Shown: positions 24,393-33,696 of the stretch, one piece after another | Numbering within the stretch: the first letter of the stretch is position 1 | Layout: each line of letters opens with the position of its first letter | From: JBFMFR01 sp040752025 | Lineage (GTDB): Bacteria; Chloroflexota; Anaerolineae; Anaerolineales; UBA4823 | DNA length: 64,000 nt | NCBI GenBank assembly: GCA_040752025.1 | Contig: JBFMFR010000038.1 | Location: 1-64,000, forward strand | Direction: 5' to 3' | Notes under the pieces: model-generated | Databases searched by the model: none | The model's input: only the letters and a program-made list of their open reading frames with translations | Told to the model about the DNA's origin: nothing | Translations under genes and position numbers: made by a program

Positions 24393-24938
24393 ATGTATAA
24401 CCGTAGAAAAATCGTCGGGCCTTTCATCTTCGGCGGATTGCTCATTCTGTGGGGCGTGCTCATCCTGATCAGCCAACTCCTGCACATCGATTTCTGGGCC
24501 ATTTGCTGGCCTGCTGCCCTGATCTTAATCGGTGTCTGGCTGCTGCTACGCCCGCGCTTGGTACTGGATGGGGCTCCAGTGAACATCCGCCCTCTAGCCG
24601 ATATCCGCCGCTCTGGTGCTTGGAGCATAAGCGATGAGGAAATATGGACTTTCGTGGGCGATACTCGCCTGGACATGACCCAGGCAGAGATACCCCCAGG
24701 CGAAACCGTTTTCCGCGTCTACGGTTTCGTCGGTGATGTGATCTTGCGCCTGCCGCCCGAGGTTGGATTGAGCATCTCATCTCAGGCCTTTCTCACCGAG
24801 AGCCGCATGCGCGGCGAGAAACAAGACACCTTTCTATCGCCCTACGAGTACATCAGCCCGGAATACGAAAGCGCCGAGCGCAAGCTGCGCCTGGAGACTT
24901 ACTTCTTCGTTGTCACACTAAAAATATATCAGGCCTGA
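24393..24938 (+). CDS. LiaF-like membrane protein
   Basis: A 181-residue protein with two membrane segments (about 10-28 and 31-52) followed by a soluble beta-rich domain (about 65-180) containing FVGDTRLDMTQAEIPPGETV and VYGFVGDVILRLPPEVGLSI. This is the layout of LiaF/cell-wall-stress response proteins (DUF2154 type), which restrain envelope-stress kinases in Bacillota. An AAGGAG site lies 7 nt before the ATG. No LiaRS genes are adjacent, though two kinases are encoded 3-7 kb upstream; any link is speculative. Confidence 0.78.
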   Translation: MYNRRKIVGPFIFGGLLILWGVLILISQLLHIDFWAICWPAALILIGVWLLLRPRLVLDGAPVNIRPLADIRRSGAWSISDEEIWTFVGDTRLDMTQAEIPPGETVFRVYGFVGDVILRLPPEVGLSISSQAFLTESRMRGEKQDTFLSPYEYISPEYESAERKLRLETYFFVVTLKIYQA

Positions 24939-24942
24939 CCGT

Positions 24943-25845
24943 ATGCCGCTCCCTGCCACCTTGCTCGCCCTGGGCACGATCCTGATCTGGAGCTTCCTGG
25001 CTTTGATTGGAGCGCGCCTCAATCACCTGCCGCCTCTCCTGGTGGTGGGCATTTCCCTGTGCGTCAGCGGGCTGGTGAGCAGTGTGCGCCTGCGCGCCTG
25101 GCGCGTCCCGCTGCGTACCCTGGCAGTGGGCATCGGTGGTATCTTTGGCTACCACTTCTTGTTTTTCTCCGCCTTTCAACACGCTCCGCCTGTAGAAGCC
25201 AACCTGCTGAACTACCTGTGGCCGCTGCTCATCGTGCTGCTTTCTCCGATTTATCTATGCGGTTATCGATTGCGTCCGCACCACCTTTTCGGCGCGCTGC
25301 TCGGTTTGTGCGGCGCGGCCCTGATCATCAGTGGCGGGCAGCTCAGCCTGGATTTCGCCAACCTGAACGGTTACCTGTTGGCAGCCGGAGCAGCCTTCAC
25401 CTGGACCAGTTATTCCCTGCTCACCAAGCGTTTACCGTCTTTCCCCACCGCCGCGGTGGGCGCCTTCTGCCTGGCCTCCGGCTTGCTCTCCCTGGCAGCC
25501 TACTGGCTGGGTCAAGGCGCGCTTTATGTCCCCCCATTGAGCAGCCGCGATTGGCTACTCCTGTTCCTGGCCGGCGCGGGGCCGATGGGCACAGCTTTCT
25601 TCACCTGGGATGCAGCACTCAAACGCGGCGACCCGCGCATCATCGGCTCCTTGACTTACCTGACGCCGATGCTTTCCACTCTCAACCTGATCTTTCTCGA
25701 TCACCGCTCGCTCACCTGGATTTCTGTTGCCGCCATGCTGCTCATCGTCGGCGGCGCGGCCATCGGCTCGCTTGACCTCTTTCGCAAACCATCGCAACTA
25801 CCTCAAACAGTAGAGACACAAAAACCGCATACCCTGGAGCCCTGA
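24943..25845 (+). CDS. EamA/DMT-family exporter
   Basis: A 300-residue integral membrane protein with about ten hydrophobic segments in two EamA repeats, the second starting near residue 145 (LNGYLLAAGAAFTWTSYSLL). Features such as WSFLALIGARLNHLPPLLVV and PVEANLLNYLWPLLIVLLSP resemble the YddG-like aromatic amino acid exporters. The substrate is unknown. The next gene's ATG follows its stop codon directly, so the two are probably translationally coupled. Confidence 0.85.
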   Translation: MPLPATLLALGTILIWSFLALIGARLNHLPPLLVVGISLCVSGLVSSVRLRAWRVPLRTLAVGIGGIFGYHFLFFSAFQHAPPVEANLLNYLWPLLIVLLSPIYLCGYRLRPHHLFGALLGLCGAALIISGGQLSLDFANLNGYLLAAGAAFTWTSYSLLTKRLPSFPTAAVGAFCLASGLLSLAAYWLGQGALYVPPLSSRDWLLLFLAGAGPMGTAFFTWDAALKRGDPRIIGSLTYLTPMLSTLNLIFLDHRSLTWISVAAMLLIVGGAAIGSLDLFRKPSQLPQTVETQKPHTLEP

Positions 25846-26616
25846 ATGCTAACTTATCGATTTACCCAAGCTATCACGCGCACTCCTGGAGCAGACTTCG
25901 CCCAGGGCCTGACCACCTCCAGCCTCGGGCCTCCCAACTACGCTCTCATGCTGCATCAGCACGCCGCTTACGTAGATGTGCTGCGTTCCCTAGGTTTGTT
26001 GGTGACCATCCTGCCTGCACTACCTGGTTACCCGGATGCTTATTTCGTCGAAGACCCTGCCATCGTAGTACCCGAAGCGGCTATCATCACCCATCCTGGC
26101 GCCCCAAGCCGTCGCGGCGAGGCTGACGCGATCATGCCTGCTTTAACCCCTCATCGCCCGGTGCAGCGCATCCAGCCGCCTGGCACCCTGGATGGCGGCG
26201 ATGTTCTAATCATCGGCAAGCGCGCCTTCATTGGCATTTCCGAGCGCACCAACTCACAAGGCGCTGAACAACTGGGCCGTATTTTGGAACAGCATGGCTA
26301 TACCTGGACAGGCGTACCCGTTGGTGCTGGCCTGCATCTCAAATCCAGCGTGAATTACGTTGGCAACAACATCTTGTTGATCAGCCAGAGTTTCGCGGGC
26401 CGCTCTGAGTTCACCGACTATCGCCAGATCGTCCTCGGACCTGGCGAGGAATACGCCTGCAATACCCTGCTGATCAACGAGACTCTGATTACCCCCCAGG
26501 GTTTCCCCAGTGTGTATCAAGAACTCGCCGCCCTGGACCGGCGTGTCATCGAATTAGATGCCAGTGAAGCCCGCAAGATGGATGGAGGGCTGACTTGCAT
26601 GTCTTTGCGTTTCTAG
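25846..26616 (+). CDS. Dimethylarginine dimethylaminohydrolase-like amidinotransferase
   Basis: A 256-residue protein of the guanidino-group-modifying (pentein) fold. Substrate and catalytic residues of the DDAH group are present: FVED (67-70), LDGGDV (115-120), HLKS with catalytic His164, and GGLTCMSLRF with nucleophile Cys251 near the C terminus. Members hydrolyse methylated arginines or arginine-like compounds to citrulline. It starts immediately after the EamA exporter stop codon, so the exporter may carry a related compound; that is inference. Confidence 0.92.
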   Translation: MLTYRFTQAITRTPGADFAQGLTTSSLGPPNYALMLHQHAAYVDVLRSLGLLVTILPALPGYPDAYFVEDPAIVVPEAAIITHPGAPSRRGEADAIMPALTPHRPVQRIQPPGTLDGGDVLIIGKRAFIGISERTNSQGAEQLGRILEQHGYTWTGVPVGAGLHLKSSVNYVGNNILLISQSFAGRSEFTDYRQIVLGPGEEYACNTLLINETLITPQGFPSVYQELAALDRRVIELDASEARKMDGGLTCMSLRF

Positions 26617-26650
26617 CCAAGCTGCGCACCCCACGGGCCAGTGTTTGAAA

Positions 26651-26693
26651 CAACTCGCCCCCGGCATGTCTCTCAACTGCCGGGGGCGAGTTG
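26651..26693. terminator. Bidirectional hairpin between convergent genes
   Basis: CAACTCGCCCCCGGCA (26651-26666) and its exact complement (26678-26693) form a 16-bp stem with an 11-nt loop. It lies between the convergent DDAH and anti-sigma genes; on the minus strand the stem is followed by TTTC. Confidence 0.75.
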
Positions 26694-26704
26694 GAAACGA
26701 AGCC

Positions 26705-28558
26705 CTACTGCATGCTTTCGGCAATGACGACCAAGATCGCCTTATCCAGCGCTCCGGGCAGGTAAACCTCCAAATCAAAGCGAATACCATTCAAATTTAC
26801 CCAACTCAGGCTCATGTTACAACCCGAGTCACCGCCATTGACAGTATCGTCCCAGCAAACTTGTGAATACACCGCTGGCTGTCCGTGAACGGACACCCAT
26901 TCCCCTCCACCCAAAGCCATCTCATCCAATGTATTTGGCGGAACTACGTTTTGGAAGAACAGGTAACTGTGGCGACGTTCGATGCTGTCACGAGTAGCGC
27001 TAAAATAAACCAGAACAACTTCCGGCGCTCCATTAGTCTCACGATACACCGCATAGGCGAAACGAGCGCCAGCAGGCATTTGAGATGGGGTTTTGATATC
27101 GAAACCAGCCAGGGCTTCGGCAGCCTCGGCCGATGGCAGATATTCAGGGTCAAACGCCTGCGCTGAGATCGTTGAGACACCCGTCAGGCTCTCAGCCATG
27201 CGCTGCATTTCCAGGCGAGTGATAAATTGTCGCCCATCAAAAGCGCCCAGCGCCCCGGAGATGATAAAGCTCTTCTCGCCTGACTGCCAAAGCAGCACAT
27301 GATTAGAAGTAATTCCTTGCATGCCGCACAGTGGATTCACGTCCAGGCCATTAGAAGCATAGAGCGCCCGTCCATCCTGCGCGCCACCCACCGTCAAGGT
27401 CTCTGTGTAAACAGGGATATCGATCTGGGCGCCATTGTAATACTGAGGCGGCATGAGGATATTCTGAAGAGTAAATAACCAAGGGCTTTCGACAATCACC
27501 AGGTTAGCGATACTCTCGCTATCCGGATATCCATAAAACAGGCAGACCAGGTTGTTCTCAGGAACGTATTTGGCCGTCTCGAACACATAACGCTCTGGCA
27601 GCCAACCCGGTTCATCAACGAGAAAGCCAGCTTCCACACTAACATCATCAATGGCCGCATGAGGAGTCGAAATGGGAACGACTTCTTTATCGGGTTCCAG
27701 GGCAACACGCGCAGCAAAGGCCACCATCATTGCCTTGTCAGGCCGGATACCTTTATCAGACTTGGCAGGTATGAATCGCAAAGTAAAACGGATACCCTGT
27801 ACTTCCCAACGCAAAATCCTTTCAGGAATGCTCGCATCCCAAGCGACAGCGCCAGCATTTTCACCCGGATCGATCCAGGCTCCTTGAACGTATTCACCTG
27901 GTACACCTCCGACTACGACCGATTCCACTACCGCATCAGCTCCAACTGACCAAGTATTTAGAGCAGGGGAGCCATCTGGCTCTTGGGACAATTCAAGCAT
28001 ACCTGTTTCACTCTGGTAATAGGCCCTTACCAACTCTGGCCCACCTGTGGCGCCCAGGAATTCCCAGCCTTTGGGCAACTCCGTCAGTTCTGAAACAGGA
28101 AAAGTAACCATTTCTCGGATTTGTATCATGCTGCAGCGCGCAGAATAACGACTGCCACAGGTGTCCTGAAACGGCAGGATGTCAGTAGTTGAGGATGCCA
28201 TTACTTGCGACAACGCGGTCGCGTCATCTGTAGGAATCGCTCCCAATGTCGCTGACAACGTGGGGACCAGGCGCACATCGCTTGAGGCCTGGCTGAAGAA
28301 TCGCAAGGCATTCTGCGCCCAGGCACGCCCCTGGGGTGTGGCAAGCAGCGCAACAGCGAGAAATAGAACGGTCAATAGGATCCCCACGGCAAAGCGGCGG
28401 GGTTGAGCAAAACTTGTTTTCATAGGAAAAACTCCTCTTTGGGGTTGGGTTTTGCTCATCTCTAAGCGGCGATATATGGCAAAGCGCAGATCCAGGTCGG
28501 CTGGTACACCCTCTTCCGCCAGTCGGTTCAAGATACGTGTGAGTGGGTGTTCATTCAT
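26705..28558 (-). CDS. Probable anti-sigma factor with triple DUF4367-like exterior
   Basis: A 617-residue single-pass membrane protein. The N-terminal 50 residues are cytoplasmic and polar, one membrane helix lies at about 54-74 (FAVGILLTVLFLAVALLATP), and the rest is outside. Three similar external modules can be aligned (about 145-285, 310-470 and 485-617), each with a 'pGW/P..f' strand followed by a region containing (V/L)GG and a terminal strand (GIRFTLRF, KSFIISGAL, GIRFDLEV). It is encoded 6 bp downstream of an ECF sigma factor gene, the classic sigma/anti-sigma arrangement. No zinc motif is seen. Confidence 0.75.
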   Translation of the reverse strand: MNEHPLTRILNRLAEEGVPADLDLRFAIYRRLEMSKTQPQRGVFPMKTSFAQPRRFAVGILLTVLFLAVALLATPQGRAWAQNALRFFSQASSDVRLVPTLSATLGAIPTDDATALSQVMASSTTDILPFQDTCGSRYSARCSMIQIREMVTFPVSELTELPKGWEFLGATGGPELVRAYYQSETGMLELSQEPDGSPALNTWSVGADAVVESVVVGGVPGEYVQGAWIDPGENAGAVAWDASIPERILRWEVQGIRFTLRFIPAKSDKGIRPDKAMMVAFAARVALEPDKEVVPISTPHAAIDDVSVEAGFLVDEPGWLPERYVFETAKYVPENNLVCLFYGYPDSESIANLVIVESPWLFTLQNILMPPQYYNGAQIDIPVYTETLTVGGAQDGRALYASNGLDVNPLCGMQGITSNHVLLWQSGEKSFIISGALGAFDGRQFITRLEMQRMAESLTGVSTISAQAFDPEYLPSAEAAEALAGFDIKTPSQMPAGARFAYAVYRETNGAPEVVLVYFSATRDSIERRHSYLFFQNVVPPNTLDEMALGGGEWVSVHGQPAVYSQVCWDDTVNGGDSGCNMSLSWVNLNGIRFDLEVYLPGALDKAILVVIAESMQ

Positions 28559-28564
28559 GGTTTG

Positions 28565-29194
28565 TTACTCCTCATGGGAAGCTTCAGGTGATCCTGATAC
28601 GAACTTGGAGGTAGTTGCTACCGGCTGTACTAATCCAGCCAGCCGGATGCGCAAACGTTGGCGAGCGTTATGCAACAGCCACTTGATCGTTCCGCGGGGC
28701 CGTTGCAATTGTGCACTCATTTCAGCCTCGCTGTAGCCCAAGTAGTAGCGCTGCACAATAACGGAACGCTGTTCCGGGGGCAAACAACCCAGTGCCTGCC
28801 ATATTTCCCGACAGGTCTCGGCATTGATAGCCCACTCCTCGGGTCCGGGCTGTGGATCTGCGAGCATTTTGGTCAACATTGCGATTTCTTCGGTCGACTC
28901 GACATCGAACGAAACCCAGCGCGCTTCTCGCCGGATAGCTTTCAGAGCATCGTTTATCACGCTGCGCAAAAACCACGGGGCAAACGGACGCGTATCGTCA
29001 AACTGATTGATTTTTCGAACCAGGCGCACGAAAGCATTCTGTACGATGTCTTCCGCCAGCGGGCGATCCAATACAATCAAATAAGCTGTACGGACTGCCC
29101 GAAGCTGGTAACGCTCCAAAAGATCGTCCAACCCGGTAAGGTCGCCTTGTTTGAGACGAGCAATGGCTTGAGAGTCTTGGTTGAGTTCTTCCAT
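28565..29194 (-). CDS. ECF-type RNA polymerase sigma factor
   Basis: A 209-residue sigma-70 family protein of the extracytoplasmic-function class. Region 2 is visible in PLAEDIVQNAFVRLVRKI and FAPWFLRSVINDALKAIRRE, and region 4 in CLPPEQRSVIVQRYYLGYSE with TIKWLLHNARQRLRIRL as the recognition helix end. The frame is open up to 29368, but the Met at 29194 (MEELNQDSQAIARLKQGD) is the normal family start. It is cotranscribed with the anti-sigma gene. Signal and regulon are unknown. Confidence 0.92.
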   Translation of the reverse strand: MEELNQDSQAIARLKQGDLTGLDDLLERYQLRAVRTAYLIVLDRPLAEDIVQNAFVRLVRKINQFDDTRPFAPWFLRSVINDALKAIRREARWVSFDVESTEEIAMLTKMLADPQPGPEEWAINAETCREIWQALGCLPPEQRSVIVQRYYLGYSEAEMSAQLQRPRGTIKWLLHNARQRLRIRLAGLVQPVATTSKFVSGSPEASHEE

Positions 29195-29368
29195 GGAAGA
29201 TATCCGCTGAAGTGATTGAGGTCCTCTAATCATACTATCTTTCAACACACAAAAAGGTTGGCAAAGCACCTTCAAATGAAGTGTTTCCCGGGCCTGCCCA
29301 ACCCTGAAATTGCCGGGCACACGCGGTAAAATTGAGTAGAGCACGATCCAAATAAACTCAGGAGACAC

Positions 29369-30079
29369 ATGACAAATCTGGAGATCATCCTACCCACATT
29401 GATTGCCTATGCCACACTGCCTCCACAGGATAAAAGCGCCTTTCTGCAAGCGCATCCCGAACTGCTGGAACAGGCTGTGGTCGAGTACGCCTTTTCCCGG
29501 GCTCAGACGATCCAGCGCAGCCAGCTTGTGCAGCTCAAACCTTCTCAGGCGGAAATCCAGGACTTCACCACGTTCGCCTTGGCTGCCTACGATATCGCCG
29601 CAGAGATCGGCGAGCATGCCATCTGTGCAGACGCCGCTGGCATACTGGCCGAGTTCAGCCGCCGCTTTGGAGAATATACAGACAAAGAAGTGTGGTTGGT
29701 AGCTCAATCTATCCATAGTGTGCTGACTTACCCCACACCCAAATTCTCCAGCACTTTTGACAACATCATCAGCAGCGCAGTGTCTATAATGAGCTATCAC
29801 TCCCAGGGCGAGATCGAGTCTGTCGCGGCTTTCTTCCGCCAGGTAAGCGACCTGATTTGCAAATACATTGGCCCGCAGGCCATTGACGAACTGCTTAAGT
29901 TTCTCAACGTCCCGCATAACCCACAATCCGTCGCTGCCAGCCTGATCTGTCTGGTGCACTTGCATCTACGCGGCCTGCCTGCCGCTCAGGCCTTGCCGTT
30001 GATCGCCAGGCTTGCGCAGTCTCAATCGGCTAATAACGATCCCTTGTTCGTTCTGACAATGATCGCTCTTTCACCTTAA
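29369..30079 (+). CDS. Hypothetical helical protein
   Basis: A 236-residue protein, mostly alpha-helical by appearance, with no membrane segment and no recognised domain. It contains repeated amphipathic helices such as CADAAGILAEFSRRFGEYTD and ESVAAFFRQVSDLICKYIG, consistent with a helical-repeat scaffold. CAGGAGA lies upstream of the ATG, and the following hydrolase gene starts 5 bp after the stop. It is divergent from the sigma factor gene across a 174-bp spacer, in which no clear regulatory element was seen. Confidence 0.6.
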   Translation: MTNLEIILPTLIAYATLPPQDKSAFLQAHPELLEQAVVEYAFSRAQTIQRSQLVQLKPSQAEIQDFTTFALAAYDIAAEIGEHAICADAAGILAEFSRRFGEYTDKEVWLVAQSIHSVLTYPTPKFSSTFDNIISSAVSIMSYHSQGEIESVAAFFRQVSDLICKYIGPQAIDELLKFLNVPHNPQSVAASLICLVHLHLRGLPAAQALPLIARLAQSQSANNDPLFVLTMIALSP

Positions 30080-30084
30080 CAGGT

Positions 30085-30882
30085 ATGCATATGCCCGATC
30101 CAATATCTCCCTTCCAAATGGCTTACACGGACCGGGGCCAGGGTCAGCCTGTGCTCTTGATTCACGGCTATCCGCTCAACCGCCTGCTCTGGCAGCCTCA
30201 GATCGAAGCTTTGGGTGATGTTGCCCGCTTACTGGCCCCCGATCTGCGCGGCCACGGCGACTCGCCTGCAATGGCCGGCCCCTATGGTATGGACTTGCTC
30301 GCCGATGACCTGAACGCTTTCCTGGACGCGCTGGGTGTGACCCGGCCCGTGGTGGTCTGCGGGCTTTCGATGGGCGGTTACGTGGCATTCGCTTTCTATC
30401 GCAAATATGCCGCTCGCATGAACGGGCTGGTGCTGACGGCCACGCGATCCGCCGCCGACTCGCCTGAGGCCCGCGCCGGGCGCGATCAGGCTGCCGAGAC
30501 TCTGCGCCAGCGAGGCGCTGCAGCCATCGTCGAAGGGATGGCGCCGCGCTTGCTGGCGCCTGGCACAGCCGCCGAAAAGCCCGAACTGGCTGCCCGCCTC
30601 CGAGAGATCATGCTCAAGACCTCGGCGGAAGGCGTCCTGGGCGCCCTGGCCGGCATGCGCGACCGCCCCGACTCCACCCTCATCCTGGGCCGGATTGCCC
30701 TTCCGACTCTCATTATCCACGGCTTGCATGATCAGATTGTGCCCCTGGCGGAGGCGCAGGCCATGCAGGCTGCCATCCCCGGGGCGCGATTGGAGGTGAT
30801 CCCAGTCGCCGGCCATCTGCCCAACCTGGAGAACCCAGAAGCCTTCAACCAGGCGCTGCGCCAGTTCATCACCAGTCTGTAA
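30085..30882 (+). CDS. Alpha/beta-fold hydrolase
   Basis: A 265-residue alpha/beta hydrolase. The oxyanion-hole HGYP (27-30), the nucleophile elbow GLSMGG (Ser95), and the late GHLPNLE segment with the catalytic His are all present; the acid is probably in the HGLHDQIVP segment. It resembles 3-oxoadipate enol-lactonase/haloperoxidase-like members, but the substrate is not predictable. It is probably cotranscribed with the hypothetical gene upstream. Confidence 0.88.
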   Translation: MHMPDPISPFQMAYTDRGQGQPVLLIHGYPLNRLLWQPQIEALGDVARLLAPDLRGHGDSPAMAGPYGMDLLADDLNAFLDALGVTRPVVVCGLSMGGYVAFAFYRKYAARMNGLVLTATRSAADSPEARAGRDQAAETLRQRGAAAIVEGMAPRLLAPGTAAEKPELAARLREIMLKTSAEGVLGALAGMRDRPDSTLILGRIALPTLIIHGLHDQIVPLAEAQAMQAAIPGARLEVIPVAGHLPNLENPEAFNQALRQFITSL

Positions 30883-30951
30883 TCCTGGCTGCAGCCTGGC
30901 CTAACCCCCAACCCTTTGCTTTACCAACCCTTGTAGAGATCAGGTGCTGAA

Positions 30952-31443
30952 ATGACTAGAGATGAAATCCTGGACGCGCTGGAAGACATGCGCGAGAAAT
31001 TCCTTGAAGCTCTTGAGGATCTGTCCGACGAAGCCTTGCAAGAGCCCGGCGTTTTCGCCGACTGGTCGATTAAAGATATCCTCTACCACTTGAGCATGTG
31101 GGAAGCCGAGCTGGTCAAACTGCTGTGGCAGGCCGCTCAGGGCCAGCGCCCAACTACAGCTCACTTCAGCGGCTCGCCTACCCCCGTCGACCAGATCAAC
31201 GCCGACTGGCTGGAAAAGGGCCGCGAACGCCCGCTCGAACTTGTCTGGCAAGATTTCGAAGCTGTGCGTAAGCAAACCTCGCGGCGCGTCGAAGCTTTCT
31301 CCGACGAGGATTTGAACGATCCACAGCGCTATCCCTGGCTGCAAGGCCGCTCGCTCTGGGAATGGGTGGCCGGCGACAGCTACGAGCACGAGGAAGAACA
31401 CCTCGCCGACATCCGCGCCTGGCGCGCCCGCCGGGAAAAATAG
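30952..31443 (+). CDS. DinB/ClbS-like four-helix bundle protein
   Basis: A 163-residue protein with the fold signature of the DinB/ClbS/DfsB superfamily. WSIKDILYHLSMWEAELV supplies the first conserved His, and GDSYEHEEEHLADIRAW near the C terminus supplies the metal-binding His pair. ClbS-type members protect DNA from colibactin or act as cyclopropane hydrolases; others use mycothiol or bacillithiol. The function here is unknown. Confidence 0.75.
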   Translation: MTRDEILDALEDMREKFLEALEDLSDEALQEPGVFADWSIKDILYHLSMWEAELVKLLWQAAQGQRPTTAHFSGSPTPVDQINADWLEKGRERPLELVWQDFEAVRKQTSRRVEAFSDEDLNDPQRYPWLQGRSLWEWVAGDSYEHEEEHLADIRAWRARREK

Positions 31444-31527
31444 CCCACAGGCGTTGCTTTCGCCGGGTTTTTGTGCTAGGATAAAAGAGACCGTTCGACC
31501 AGCTTTGATTCGAAAAAGGAGGCGGCG

Positions 31528-32520
31528 ATGAATGGCTTGGCTTACACACCCGGGATCGATGTGTCGCACTGGCAGGGCCGCATCGATTGGACCGCTGTCA
31601 AGGCTGCCGGCGTGCAGTTCGCGTACATCAAAGCCACTGACGGCGGCAGTTTCCTGGATCCATCTTTTGCCAGCAATTGGAGCGGCGCCCAGGCCGCCGG
31701 CTTGCTACGCGGCGCCTATCATTTCTTCCGGCCGATACAGGACCCTCAAAAACAGGCCGAGTTCTTCTTGAAGACGGCTGTCCTGTCGGGCAGTGACCTG
31801 CCGCCGGCCCTGGATTTGGAAGTCAGCGATAACCTCAAGAGCGCTACGATCATCCAGAGGGTCGAAATTTGGGTGCAGGCCGTCGAAGCTCAGATCGGAC
31901 GCCCGCCTGTCATTTACTCGGGCGTGTCTTTCCTCAACGATTTCTTCACCACCCCTGCTGGCGGCCCGCCTTTGTGGACCAGGGATCACCTGCTGTGGAT
32001 CGCCAATTACCTGGGCCCCACGGCTACCCAGCCCAATATGCCTATGGGTTGGAATCAATGGGCCTTCTGGCAGCATTCCGCCAGCGGCAAAGTCAGTGGG
32101 ATCAACGGTAATGTCGATCTGGATTGGTTCAATGGCGCCCCTGAGCAATTGCAGGCTCTGGCCCGGAAACCGGACATCGCCGTGGGGCAGGTGTATACGG
32201 CGCAGGCTGGCGACTCCCTGCCCAGCATCGCCAGTAAATTCAACCGCAGCCTGGCGGCCCTGGTCGAGGCCAATCCGCAGTTAGTTCAACCCGGCGCGGC
32301 GATCAACATCCCGGTTGCTGCTCCGGTCGAACCACAAAGCCCTGGAACAGATACAGATCCAGGCAGCGGCAGCGCGCCCAGGACTTATGTGATCCAGCCC
32401 GGCGACACGCTTTCAGCCATCGCGGCCCGTTTCAACACCACTCTGGCGGCGCTCATCCAGGCCAACAGCCTGGCCGACCCTAACCTGATCCAGATCGGCC
32501 AGCGGTTGATCATCCCATAA
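31528..32520 (+). CDS. GH25 muramidase with two LysM domains
   Basis: A 330-residue peptidoglycan hydrolase. The GH25 domain (about 6-195) starts GIDVSHWQGRIDWTAVK (Asp11) and has RGAYHFFRP and the catalytic pair in ALDLEVSD (about 95-101). LysM modules follow at about 207-255 and 286-330 (YVIQPGDTLSAIAARFNTTL). No signal peptide is visible, so export would need another route, or the protein acts on lysis. AAAGGAGG lies 8 nt upstream of the ATG. Confidence 0.93.
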   Translation: MNGLAYTPGIDVSHWQGRIDWTAVKAAGVQFAYIKATDGGSFLDPSFASNWSGAQAAGLLRGAYHFFRPIQDPQKQAEFFLKTAVLSGSDLPPALDLEVSDNLKSATIIQRVEIWVQAVEAQIGRPPVIYSGVSFLNDFFTTPAGGPPLWTRDHLLWIANYLGPTATQPNMPMGWNQWAFWQHSASGKVSGINGNVDLDWFNGAPEQLQALARKPDIAVGQVYTAQAGDSLPSIASKFNRSLAALVEANPQLVQPGAAINIPVAAPVEPQSPGTDTDPGSGSAPRTYVIQPGDTLSAIAARFNTTLAALIQANSLADPNLIQIGQRLIIP

Positions 32521-32596
32521 TCCGCGCAACTTCCGGCATACTGCGCTTGTATATCCTATAGATGAAAGCTTCCCAAGAGGATATTTAGCGAGGTGT

Positions 32597-33619
32597 ATGA
32601 TGGAAAGTAAGCCCAATCGCGCCAAGCCGGGCTTTTGGCCCGCCCTGGCGCTGTTCTTCCTGGCCCCGGCGATCGGCGAGCTGCTCTCTGGTTCGGCGCC
32701 TCCGGCCGAGTTCTTCAACCCTTTTTCGATCTTGATCCTGGGGGCTCTGTACGGCAGCGGGGCACTCCTGGTGCGCGAACTGCGCGTGCGCTGGAATAAG
32801 GGGTGGGCGACTGTATTCGCCCTGGGCGCCGCCTATGGGATCATCGAGGAAGGCCTGATGGTCAAATCTTTCTTCGATCCAAACTGGATGGATTTGGGCC
32901 TCCTGGGCACTTACGGGCGCTGGATGGGCGTGAATTGGGTCTGGACCCTGGAATTGACCCTCTATCACGCCGTATTCAGCATCGCTATCCCGATCCTGTT
33001 GATCGAACTGTTCTTCCCGGCCCAGCGCCAGCAGCCCTGGCTCGGGCGGCGCAGTATGATCTTCATCTCCATGCTGCTGCTAATCGATGTGGCTTTCGGC
33101 TACCTGGCCCTGACTACCTACCGCCCGCCGCTGCCGCACTACCTGTTGGCGATGCTGGTCACATACCTGCTTTACCGTTGGGCACGCCGCCTGCCCGCGC
33201 CCACCTGGCAGGTAAATCAAGACTCGGAGACGAAGCCTGTACCGGCGACACGCAATTTTGCCCTGCTGGGGTTCGCTGCCACCCTGGCCTTCTTCGTGTG
33301 TAACTGGGTACTGCCCAACCTGGGTTTGCCCGTGCCGCTTACTCTGGCAGCCGTTATCCTGCTGGTAGTTGGCCTCGTAGGCCTGCTAGGCAGCATGTCG
33401 CGCCGGGTCGGATGGAGCGATGCACACCGCCTGGCGCTGGCGGGTGGGGCGCTGTCTTTTTTCATCCTGCTGGCCCCCCTGCAAGAGTTGGATCAAACCC
33501 GTCCAGATAACACCATCGGTATGGCTCTAGTCGGCCTGGCCTTCGCTCTGCTGCTGGCCTGGCTCTGGAGGCGGGTGCGTACCTTCGCTCACCGCCCGCT
33601 GGAGTCTACCCCGGCTTGA
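32597..33619 (+). CDS. Multi-pass membrane protein of unknown function
   Basis: A 340-residue integral membrane protein with about eight hydrophobic segments. A paired glutamate sits in a membrane-associated segment (AYGIIEEGLMVKSFF, about 74-88), reminiscent of CAAX/CPBP proteases, but the full EExxxR motif is not present. A soluble loop lies at about 200-215. No family was recognised. It ends in a terminator shared with the convergent Hsp20 gene. Confidence 0.6.
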   Translation: MMESKPNRAKPGFWPALALFFLAPAIGELLSGSAPPAEFFNPFSILILGALYGSGALLVRELRVRWNKGWATVFALGAAYGIIEEGLMVKSFFDPNWMDLGLLGTYGRWMGVNWVWTLELTLYHAVFSIAIPILLIELFFPAQRQQPWLGRRSMIFISMLLLIDVAFGYLALTTYRPPLPHYLLAMLVTYLLYRWARRLPAPTWQVNQDSETKPVPATRNFALLGFAATLAFFVCNWVLPNLGLPVPLTLAAVILLVVGLVGLLGSMSRRVGWSDAHRLALAGGALSFFILLAPLQELDQTRPDNTIGMALVGLAFALLLAWLWRRVRTFAHRPLESTPA

Positions 33620-33645
33620 CTCGCTTCCCTGTCTATATGCAGCAA

Positions 33646-33671
33646 AAGGCTCCGGCGACAACCGGAGCCTT
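33646..33671. terminator. Bidirectional terminator
   Basis: AAGGCTCCGG-CGACAA-CCGGAGCCTT is followed by GGCGTTTTT on the plus strand, and on the minus strand the stem runs directly into TTGCTG. It separates the convergent membrane protein and Hsp20 genes. Confidence 0.8.
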
Positions 33672-33696
33672 GGCGTTTTTCAGCACTACACTGTGC

